From Bugula neritina (taxonomy: Eukaryota > Bryozoa > Gymnolaemata > Cheilostomatida > Bugulidae): 64,000 nt of DNA. The position numbers were made by a program, and so were the translations under genes. Each line of letters starts with the position of its first letter. Within the stretch, counting starts at the first letter, position 1. Shown here one piece after another: positions 1 through 24,200 of this stretch. Under the pieces are notes generated by a model. That model was not told the DNA's origin. It saw only the letters and a program-made list of their open reading frames with translations, and did not search any database. The DNA lies in assembly GCA_964035545.1 (NCBI GenBank), contig OZ037765.1:22824495-22888494 (forward strand), read 5' to 3'.

Positions 1-11899
<11,899 letters not shown>

Positions 11900-12281
11900 G
11901 AGGAGGAAATATGCCACATTTACTCTCAGCTTTTATGTATGACACATCTTTACCTGGTGAACACCACATAGTTCACCCCTTTTAAAAAATGAAACTGACT
12001 TATTCATGTGCATTACAACATACATATGTAAACATTATACCTCACACCTGGTTATAAAGCTAATTTTGTGATTAGTTTTCTTAAACGCCAATTGTTGATT
12101 AATAACATTTGAATGAAATAGAATTTCTTTATTACATGATTTATTTGTTTATAAGACATGTAAGTGATAAATTAGGTAATTAAAAATATAAAAGTAAATA
12201 CTAGCAGTTGCATTGCTGCTGTAAGAGAAAATTGCAACAGATTTGGATTTATCCCACCAATCAGCAAAAGCAGTCACATGA

Positions 12282-15200
12282 CTAACTGGAAGAATCTTCA
12301 GGCTCCATGTCATCATCATCACAGTCATCCTCCTCACTAGTGACGTCAGGTTCATCAGCCTGAGACTGGCACCTCTGGCAGTTGCAGACGAATAGGTAAT
12401 TCTCCCTGCATATTATACACAAAATATTACATCATGGCCTCCGCCAGCTGTGTTATAATAAAGGCATAGTAGCCATATCTCAGGCAAACAGGGAAGTCGG
12501 CTAACTTCATGTACATATAATTAGATACAGTACAAGATAATAGTGAAGATATGTCACCATCTGGATATGCCCATAGCTACTAGATAATTGGTGCATTCCA
12601 ATTCAGAACTTATCACTTAGACCTGAATAGTCAAGCACGCCAGGAGAGTTGCACAAAATGAGTTACCTAACGATTTTGGTATTAATATTGAGTGTGGGCA
12701 GTGCAAAATGTGCAGTTTTAACAGGGTTTCTAGAAACGCCTTTTCCAACAACACCCTTGCCAACAACAGTTGTCCACCCAGGAAGCTGTGTATATGAAGG
12801 GAGAATATACTTGGATGGACAACAAATCACCAAGTGAGTGTTACAAGTTTGCTAAAAAGTACCTGATAAATAAGGAGCACAACCTGAAAACCTCCTAGCA
12901 ACTTATAGTTTCTGATGAAACTTTGACGCTACTAAAATATTAAAAAATTGTTTACATTGATTTGCACTTCTAAATCATAGTCACAAACACACTTCATCTA
13001 CAACTCTATTTTATAGTAATAATAGAAATTATAAATATTATATATAAAAGTCATTAAATAATATTTCAACAAGCGCAATAAAATGTTTATAAAAAATACC
13101 AACCACTCGGCAATTATACTTGTAGTGGTCAATTTTATGGTAAAACTTTTAGACTGAACATACAACATAGACTGTACAATATTTAATAGGCAACAAGATG
13201 GTGATTGTGTATATGGGAGTTATTGTTCCGATGGCCTAATTAACTACTATGATGGATACTACTGCTTCTTCCAGAAGACAACAACTCCAGCAACTACAAC
13301 TGAGCCTCCTACCACTACTCCCACTGAACCTTTCTGTGCTAAGAATGGCGTAAAGTATAAACTTAATCAAGAAATGGGGAGGTAAGTGTGAGCAAAGCCA
13401 TATTTCATTAAGCAGAAACCCCATGCTGATTTACTAATTTATGATTTACTGATTTCAAAGAATCCCTGGAGGACTTACTTATTCAGCATTAGAATATTCA
13501 TATATACGAGTATATCTTAGCCTTGAATTATATGAAAGCCAGCTGAGTGGTAAAGCTGTGTGTTGCAGCAGCCAAGAACGTGCAGTGAAAATTAGCAACA
13601 TCAGAGCTTTCATCAAAACTGGCACAAAATTGATTATAAAACAAAATTGTTTGAGCCCACAAACTTTAAACAGTCTGTAGATAGCCAAGATGTATATGAA
13701 TATTTTAATATGGCATATATGAAGTAGGTCTGAATTCGTTAAATTTTAGGACTTGCATGTAAAACAGCCAACAAGCATTATGGACTAATGACATATCAAA
13801 GTGTACTCATGTTAAATTCTCCCACAGTACTATTACTGTCGTATGAAAATGAAACGCAAATATTCAGATTAATAAGAACATTTATTTGCAGATGGTTACC
13901 GTGGCCTGGCTGTGTTATCACAGAATATTGTGTGTACTTTGAGAATACAAGGACAACATTTTCTGAGGGATGTACAACAACCACTCCAACTATACCTACC
14001 ACTCTCCCAACTAGAACCTTTTATTAGCTAGAATAAAATTATTTTTTATATTTTTAGTGCTAGCATCTTACTAAAATACAAACTCAATGTATTAGAGTGG
14101 GTTATAAATTTCTAAATATATTCTTTATAACAAACCAATATCTATAGTAACAGTTATAAAATCCTATAACTAATACTAGCGAATTGACAGCATAGAATTT
14201 AAGATTAAAGTTAAATTTACTTTTAAAATGTTTATGTAGTTTAAGCAAATAAAATGGTACCCAACTACAAATTTATCAATAACTCACAATTGTAAATTGA
14301 ATTGCTGATATAAAAATTTATTTCACCACATAAATTACAAAATTTAAGAGCAACAACATAAAATCCATTTTCAACCAAAACAAGTATAGCAAAAAATCTG
14401 ATGGTACGAAAGCTTAGTTTAAAGGGTTTAGGTTAAGTTTTGCTACAAATTTATGCTGCTACCCAACAAATATTATGACCATGACAGCTTCAAAAACAAT
14501 GTAGAAAGTTGACTATAAAACAATGGCATATAATATTTAATTGCCAAAACTACTTTAATTTAATTAAATCTAGTGAAGCTCCAAAAACTCTGTTGATATA
14601 TATACTACCTTAAATATTTCTGTTGATAAATATACTACCTTAAATATTTCTGGCGGGAGTGACGGCTCCTTTCCAACATGCAATCATCAAGATAGGATAT
14701 AAACACTTCCTGCAAATAATCAGGGGACAGCAATTTGAAACGTATCAGACAGAATAAATGCTAGTTATGAGTGGATGAAGTGTAAGTGAAACTTACTTGT
14801 CCAGCAGCAATATCCTCTTTCGCAGTAAATCTAAGAACAGAGTTGTTGTATGGAAAGCTAGTCTCGGCATTAGGCATACAGCTATGATTGGCTGCACTTT
14901 GACGAAGATACAAACCAGAACCTTCACAGTTTAGAAAAGCATCTTGCGTGCCCTCTAAAAAGCAAATGAGTAACTGAAAAAGTATATTACTATGTTTTGG
15001 ATTATATATTTACTTAATTTGGAACACCACTCAGTCTGATATAGAAATGGATAGTTTGCTTCCATAAATAATAAAACAGCTCATTTTCTCAAAAAAGAAA
15101 AAATATTCGCTGCAGTCAAAAACATAAGAAAATTACTAGAATGTACCGGTTATGGCCTTGATGAACAAGAGAGTAAAAGTTGATATAGCCCAAATACTTT

Positions 15201-18200
15201 AAGAATGTCTTGTAAGATGATCTGAAATTGACAAGCTAGCAGGTACTAAAACCACTTGATGCGATTAGTCACGTGACGCTACTGACAAAAGACTAACGAA
15301 CCGCCAACACGAGGCATTCTACAGCAAGAGCTTAGCCCAGTAGATTAACTTTACATGGCGCAGTCGGCAGGATACTAATCTGCCTGAGTTAGAAATTACT
15401 TTTGGTGATTGTAAACGTTAGAGAAACAGAGATAACTATTTAGCCTAAGAGTTCAGTGATACAAATTATTAAAGAGGAGTTTAGAGATACAAATTATTAA
15501 AGTGGAGTTTCCAAGAGAGTAAGAGACAAACGTTACGTTGGAATACTTGGTGAGTTGAATCCACCCTCAATGCTTTCTTTAAGATAATAATAAAAGAAAG
15601 TAATGTTGCTGAGCAACTTCCTTCAACTTGGGTTCTGAAGTAGATGGGGAACAAGTTAATAGATGTAGGGGTAGAACTAAGTTGCTGGCTTTACTGAGTG
15701 CTATCGGTTCAGAGGGACTAGATATATTACAGTCGCTTGGCTTTAATCTAAATGATAATTTGAATGAGGGGTATTCCACTGCTTTAAACTCACTGAAAGC
15801 CCATTATTCTCAAGATGATAGTTTCTATGTTAAAACTATGAAGTTTGTTAATGCAGCCCAAGCTTGTGGGGAAAATGAGATAGAAAATTTATTGGAGGTT
15901 GAGAAATTATGTAGAGCTGTTGATTTTGGAATTGGTAATGATGTAGTTTGACAAAGGTTTGCAACTGCATTACCTTTTAATGACTTTAGAGACTTAGGCT
16001 TGCGTAGACACTTTCTACAGGCAATAGACCTGAAACAAAAGCACAAGCTAAACATTTGGGTAGACTGTCCAAAACCACCGTAGATATGGGAGGGCAGGTA
16101 GTTTTAATGTGAAGAAAGAAACTAAAACTGAAGTAAGTAAAATAAACTTAGTGCCTAATGAAAACTCCAAGAGTTAATGAAATCAATGTAGATGTGGCAT
16201 TAGACACCAGTGCAAAAACTACCTTGAATAAACTGAACATGCCATTGGAAAACCCAAAGAAATGCCTGGTAGGTGCAGATGGTAAGAGCCTACAGGTTAA
16301 AGGTACAGCTAAAGTTTGCATTAGAAATAAAGCCAAATGTATTGAATCTCAAAATTACATCTTGAAAGATTTCGAGTGAGAATTAAAATGGTTACCTGAC
16401 CTTAATAAATTGAATTTACTAGCTGTAGTCAAGAGCCTTGTTGCTAATGCTTTGGAGTTTGAACCCAGAAGCGGTTTTCAAAATTTTTTTACGAAGGAAT
16501 GGGAACACTATCAAATACTTTTTAGATACATTTGAAAAAAGAGGCAGAACCAATTGTTGTGTCCCCGCCCCATAGCAGCTGGTCTGAGGACTAAAGCAAA
16601 ATGAACTAGATGAAATGCTATGCAAAGGCGTAATAGAGCCTGTAGAATAACGAACTGAATGGTGCTCTGCCCTTGATGCAGGTGACAAAATGAGGATGTG
16701 TGTAGATTCTACAAGTTTGTAAAAAGAGGTTCACCCCTTTCCAGAGTTTCTGATATGCTAAGCCTTCTCTTAGAAAAGGTATTGTTTTCAAAACTAAATG
16801 CTGACTCAGGGTTTTGACAAGTTAATTTAGATGTAAAAGGTAGACTATCAACGACCTTTGTAATTCCAAGGGAAAGATTTTTGTTTTAAAAAATGGTATT
16901 TCGCCGGCTCCTGAATTTTTCCAAAGGGCGATGGAGAGAATATTGAAAGTTATAAAGGGTGTAATTTTCGCAGCAAGCAAGTGATACCACGCAGCTAAGA
17001 CTGTGCTGACTCTTCGTCTCTCAGTGTTTAGCTTGTTGTATGTCTATTGAGGTACATTTAAACTTTGTTGCAGCTTCACTACCCCTATGACCCCCAGCAG
17101 CCCGGACCTATCTACTTCAAGACCACACGGAAGTGCGGGCTCTTTGGTGTCTGTTGCGCAGCATTCCCCATGCAGGTGAACTACTTGATAGATGAAGCTT
17201 GTGCAACGTCAAAGGGAGCTAATGCTGTGGTGTCATACCTCCACCACTTTTTAGAGTACTATGGGTTGGGAGAGAAAAAACTTATTCTGCACGCTGACAA
17301 GTGCAGGTAAAGAATCGCTAAGTGGTATGCAACATTACTCTCTATTGCCCGCTTATAGAAAATAGATTTGCAGCGCTACCTTGCTATACCAACTAAGCTT
17401 TACTAAAATTCATGGCTGTAACAAAACTGCAATCTATTGTAGCTATAATTGTTTGTTGCTGTTTTAGCGGTCAGAATAAACACAACATCATGATGGGGTA
17501 TCTGCTCTGGAGGTGTGCAACAGGCAGGAATGAGGAGATTGAGATGAATTTCCTGATAGCTGGGCACACAAAGTTCCCTTGCGACCTGCATTTTGGCTAC
17601 CTTAAGAAGACAAGGAGGACAAAGTTATCTTCTCTCGGCGATATTGAACAGGTAAAGGGTGCTTCCTATTTATATTAGTGAGGGTAGGCAAACTACATGT
17701 CCCGTATATTTACATAGTCTGTGATATCAGTGAGGGTGGGTAGACTGCATGTCCTGTATAATAATATAGCCTGTGATATTAGGGAGGAGTGAGGGTGGGT
17801 AGGTTACGTCTCCGGTATATTGGTATAGCCTTTGATATCAGTGAGGGCGGGTGGACTACATGTCTTGTATATTATTATAGCCTGTGATATTAGGGAGGAG
17901 TGAGGGTGGGTAGGTTGCGCCTCCGGTATATAGGTATAGCCTTTAATATCAGTGAGGGCAGGTGGACCACATGTCCTGTATATTAATATAGCCTGTGATA
18001 TTAGGGAGGAGTGAGGGTGGGTAGGTTGCGTCTCCGGTATATAGGTATAGCCTTTGATATCAGTGAGGGCGGGTAGACTACATGTCTTGTATATTGATAT
18101 AGCCTGTGATATCAGGGATTGGATTGAAGTTTAATTGCAACTTGTAACACATGATTTTAGGCAGTGAACACGTCAGCTAAGGGGGACATGTGTCAGCTGG

Positions 18201-21200
18201 TGGGGAAACAGGATGGTACTGTGGTGGTGCCTGTCTATGATTGGGCAAACTTCTTGGAAGTCAAAAAGATAGTAGGAATAAAACGATACCATCAATTCTT
18301 AATGACAATGAACAAAGTTGGTGAGTAGGCTTGGCAAAAAACATATATAATAATGCTAACAAACTTGTAAGTTTATTTTGAATAGGTGGTAATGATGCTG
18401 GACTTGACGCGACTTGGTTACATCACTAAACAAAATAGTATGCCGGTACAAGCAGACCATGTTTTGTGCTAGCATCGATTGTGTACCAACTTTTTTCAGT
18501 GCATTGCTCTTTTTATTAACTTCAGCTTTTTGAATGACTCGCAGGTGTTGTAACAATGAAGGTGCTCTGCGACTCTGAAGTAAAATTAGATCACGTTATG
18601 ATGACAACCATTAAAGAAGAGCTGCCTACACTCATTGTACCAGAAGGTTTGTCACTGCAGCGAAGGAAGAATTTGGCCAAAGGAATCCGGGAGTTTTGCC
18701 CACCCTCCACCAGGGACCTCGTATGCCCAATTCCTGAAGGTCAGCTGTTGGCAAATTTACAGACTGTTTCCTGTACAGTTTTTGAATGTCTACATATTTA
18801 TATAAAATGTGGTATCAGTGAGGGTGGGTAGAATACGTGTCACGTATATTTATATTGTCAAGTGAATACAGTTTGCTTAGCTTTTAGTATATCAATGAAA
18901 GTAGTAAAACAAAAGTTATTATGGTGTTTACTTTTTCACAGAAGACGAAGGAGAAACGGAATCTGCAAGCAAGCGACCAAGAGTCATGAGATGAAAAGTG
19001 ATTGTCCCCCTTGTATAATTATTGATATCCTTATTTTATGTTTTATTTTGTTGAACTTTGCATTACCACTATGTAACTTAGCGACAATAAATATATTTTA
19101 CTTACAAGCCGTTATAAACCAGTATTGTAAATTAGCTCAAGTGTATCCTTAATTTTTTTCCGTTGACCTTCGTTTGACCTTTCAAGGTCAAAGTGCATTA
19201 AAGTTCTGCTTTTAAATTGTCGACACTTCATACGCCATGTCTGAAAATGCTGATATAGCACACTAAAACACTTTCATAACATAATCAACATTTATTTTTC
19301 GAAAAATCGCCGTGACCTTCACTTGACCTTTTGAGGTCAAAGGTCATCAAAATTCTTTTTTGGAAATGGCGCCATTGGATTCAGCATGTCCTAAATGAAA
19401 AGTAAGTAAATTTTTACCCTGTTTGAAGCTCTCTAAATGCTTGTTGCTAAGGAGTTTGAACATGCTAACAATGAGAAATGAGCTCACTTCGAATAAAAAT
19501 GCTGTTTCCTCAATTGTTGTACTTAGGATATTGGATAGTTTTACACAAAAATTGCTGTAGACTCGCTAATAGTGGTTCGATTTTAAAAATTTGAACTGCA
19601 AATCATCAGGCAAATAAGTACCAAACATTAACTAAAAATGTGAATTTTGTCACAAAGTGCCTTTCTGACAGCCTGGGTCACATATATAAGCTGAAATAGC
19701 AAATATGCATCATTGGAGATATAGTCGTCAGGGTTATGATATATCGGAGGTTCTTGAAAAATTGGGTCAGGCTATAACAGTAGATTGTAAACAATGAGCA
19801 TATAATTGATGCATCTTAGAAATTGGTGAGAATTCATAAAAAACATTACCCAAGTGGTATTGTGATGCAGAATTAGCAACTGAACTACTTCATGCTACTT
19901 TTTTGCACATTTGCAGCTACAAACTTGCCATATCATTGATTGTCAATTTGACACTTGTATTCACTTTTCAATATTGAATATCAGTGCATAAGTTATTTGC
20001 GTTTTACGACCAGTTGCCTAGCAAAAATGTAAGGCAACAGAAAAAAAGGCAATGTTTTCAAAGTAACATTTTTGTTTAGCAGAGGATTTCACTCTTGTAA
20101 AGGAACGGTGTTTACTTTGGGTGTTATGGCAACTACAAAGCATAACAGACAGGGATAACTTGAAAATTTTACACATTTATAGTGGCATTTGTAACATTAA
20201 AAAGGCTTTTCACATGTATGAGTTGACATGCTTTTAGTCAGGTTGCCTTTTAGATCCAATTTGTTGACAGTCTGCCCTTTTGACTCCAAAGTTTCTAAGA
20301 TGTCAAGCTTGCATTGAGATAGGATGCCATTTTCAAAGCTAGAAGTCAACACAGGTTTTTAACGGGTAAAATTAAAACCCAATGCAGGTCACCAACAACC
20401 TTTGTCTCCCTTTGCTTCAAATAATTTTTCGTATTGCTTCGGCACCTGGAGTTTTTTAATAGGCGATGAAAAAAATATAAGGTCTAAAAGGAGCGATATG
20501 TTGAATAATGTATGGCAAAACAGCCAATGAAAACCAGGGTGGATTGAAGGAAAGTGTAGCAAAAATAGAAGAGCCAGGAATACCACTAAAAATAACATGA
20601 GGACACATGCCAAGTCTGTCCAGGCTGCTAGTTACAAAGACATCTTTTATTCATTGTGCTGTTAAATGTAAAGTTATATTATAAAGTTATTAGACTAGAT
20701 GCAAAAAAATTGCATCTGGTAAATAGAATGCTCACAAGAAAATACAACTGGCAAATCTAAAATATATTATACTACATTTGATTAGAGTTGAAATGGAATT
20801 GAACATATTAAAGCAAAAGCTTATATATAACTAGACCAACAAAACCGGAGAGTTCAGCAGATCCAAAAAATTTTGTAAACTACAAGTCTTTACTTTGACA
20901 TGAAGAGTGCTCTTTGTATGAGATGAACTGTGCTTACTTTGCTTTGCTTCTGCACCTGTAGCTACATCCAATGCAATTTGTCTATGAACACTTTGCTTAT
21001 GGCTCTTCAACATTCTGATACATTTAAATCTACTTTCACAGTTGGTGCAATTGAAGATTTATTTTCTGTATGAACTGTTGTGACACACTTATAGTTGTAT
21101 TTGGGATATTGAAAACGCTTTTCACGTGTGTGAGTTGACTTATGTCAAGGCAGGTTTCGAAAAAAAGTACATTTGAAGGTGCATTTAAAACATTGAAAAG

Positions 21201-24200
21201 GCTTTTTACTTGTGTGTTAACAAATGTCTAACCTGATTGCCTTTTAGAGTACATTTGAAGGTGTGTGTGAAACATTGGAAAAGTTTTTCATTTGTATGAG
21301 TTAACATTTGTGTAGCCAGGTTAAATGAAGTACCTCAGATACCTGGGGAGCAAAACTGGGACAAAAATTTGTCCCCGGAAATATCAAAACTATTTAAGGT
21401 ATTACACCATTGGCTACAAGTAATGAGCACAATCCAATGGTTAAGCATATTTTTCAATTAGAGAATCGGAATAGTGAGCAAACCGGATAAGCCGGGAGAC
21501 ATGCAGAAAAAGGAAACCAGTTCATCCTAGTAAAAAAAGAAGAGACCACCGCGAAAGAAGGCACCTACGTGCGAGACAGCGCAATTTGTGACAGAGAAGA
21601 TTCCAGATTAAAAAGTAGAGGACAGACCAAAGAAAGTGTATGGAAAAACTTAGGCAACATACTGTCTCATACGCTGCATAATGAGAGATCATTCAGCAGC
21701 GTATCGTGAGCAGTACTGGTGCAAAATAAAAACCAGAGGACACTTGCTTCATACGTAAATAAGTTGGAGATTTGTTACAGCCAGCTTGCTGAGGTTGGGC
21801 AAACCAGTGCCATTACGGTGAATCATATTAATGATTTAGCAGATAAACATCCAATGTCAACTAGTGAACTTTGGAAGGGGGTTAATGAGAGCTTCCCAGT
21901 TGAGTTGAATACTCATCCATTTGTGAGCTTTATGCAATTCATGGAGGGTAAGCGTAGATAAGTAGCAAGGCTGGCAGAGCGCCAAAGTTTCCCAGGGTGG
22001 TGTGCAAACTGGGAATCCGGGTAGCGCAGCAAGGTAGGAGGAAACAAAGTCAGGCATTCAGGGGGGCCAGGGTTATCCAAACTAACGTTAATAGTTATCA
22101 GAAAATAGTATCTATTACCTAGTTCATGAAAGGGCAAAACATAATACTGATAAGTGCAGCTACTTTAAACAGCTGTCTATATATGCAAAATTGGAGCTAG
22201 TTAAGGCAAAAAGAGCATGCGGTTGCTGTTTTGAGACCACCTGGCTCAGAAGTGCAGGCTTGATTTGGTATGCATATTCAGTGTCTTGTGATAGATATTA
22301 ATGGTTCAAAATTTCTAGCCTCTAGGGAACAATAATTGAAGAAAAAATAGTACACAATGTCTAAACAGTGATACAAAAAAAAACTAATACACAGATGATG
22401 ACAGCATAAAAAAGATATATAGACTGAGAGCCATCTGCCAATGAAACGCAAGCAGCAAAAAACCCAGAACATAAAAATCGTCTAGATTTTTCAGATGATT
22501 GCAAATTCAGCCATAGAGAAACCAGCCAGTACAAAATCGGTGAAATGCAGCTTCAAACAGTATTTCTAAAGATTATGGTGATGCCCTATTGAGCAGATAT
22601 ATTACTTAACTATAAGGCCTAAGCTGCTTGTATTAGCATGGGCATGTCTGGTGATGGGATGGGGTGATGCTTTGTGACCAATGGGCATACAGAAACAAAT
22701 AAATAAACCATGTAATAAGTCAACACTGGTTGTAAGTCATCAGCAATAGTTCGGAGATGAAATTGTATAACATCATCAATACTATGAACAGTTTTTCAAT
22801 TACTTTAGAATGACTGTTGAAAATTTTGATTGTTTATTAAATCTCATTCATAACCAGTTAAAAAAAATGACATAAATATGAGGAAAGCAATATCACCATA
22901 CCTAAAACTAGCAGTAACTTTACATTATTTAGCTGAAGGCAGCAGTCTCAAAACTGTCAGTTTTCACTTTAGATTAGGCATTTCAACTACATCTGAAATT
23001 ACATTATACCAATTTTTGCAGCCGTTGTACATGACAGTACTACAGAGCCCTACCTCATGGAAGAGTGTTGCTAAAAGGTGTGTTTTATGTGCACACCCTT
23101 TTTATTTACTTTTACCATAGCGCATTCAGCGAAAAATTAAAATAATTTGGATTGATCAAATTTTGACAGATCGAATTTTGGTATTCAACTCGAGAGTACT
23201 ATGTGAAATAACTAGCTTGTTTTACTATTGTGGGTGTGTGCATGTGTGTATTGTTAATGGCCAGCAAAAGAGCTACCAATAATCTCAAAATATCATTTGC
23301 TGTAGGTTCAAAAAATGAAACATCACTCACTGTATTGGCAGTGTCGATGGAAAACATGTGAGGATCAGAAAACCTCAACTAGGTTGATCAACTAACCACA
23401 ACTACAAAAGCTATGATAGTTTAGTTTGGATGGCAGTGGTTGATGCAGAGTATAAGTTTCTTGTAATAGATGTGGGACAACTTGGGAGCCAGAGTGATGG
23501 TGGTGTATTGGAAATATCTTTGCTTGGGCGAGCATTAGTTATAGGCATGTACATTTGAAGCTACATATGAATTTGCAATAAATTTGTTTATCCGTTTTAG
23601 TAATAAAATTTCTAAATTATTTGGGATTCAGATCACATCAACCTTTCACCACCGGAACTGGTTACTGGAATAGAAGAACCATTGCCTTATGTATTTCTTG
23701 GAGATAGGGCTTTTCCATCAAAGCCATATATGATGAGGCCATTTTCTGCACGTAAACTCGTACGAGTTTGAGTTTACAATTATAGGCTTTCCAGCGCTCA
23801 AAGAGTTGTTGAAAATGCCTTTGGTTAGTTTAAAAATAATCATAATCATGATACAATTTTGCATGAAAACATAATAAAGTTTTTCCAATTTGCACATTAT
23901 TTGCTATAAGAAATGTAATGTTTGTAGAAATATTTTATATCTATTTATGTTATTTTTATGCATATTTTACAACTGTGTAGTTTTAATTACCAGGAATTTT
24001 ATCACAACGGTGGCGATTGTTGCTGACTGCCATAGACATGTCACCAGAAAAAGCGCCACTTCTAGTCAAAACTATGTGTGTTCTGCACAACTATCTACAA
24101 ACAACTAATGACACCAGATCCTTTCCTGCTGATTATGCTGACAATATTTGCCAAAATGATGCCGTTCAAGAAGGATTTTAGCGAAATGCTCCTTGTATGA

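Noticed and set aside
13530-13575. tRNA-derived SINE suggested by GAGTGGTAAAGC
   Set aside because: Only a weak A-box resemblance and no B box.
15628-15951. A free-standing host gene
   Set aside because: Its wording and position after a primer-binding-like site and before protease and RT fragments fit a retroelement gag.
17680-18118. CRISPR-like array
   Set aside because: Repeats are contiguous, dimeric and imperfect with no unique spacers, in an intron of an animal gene.
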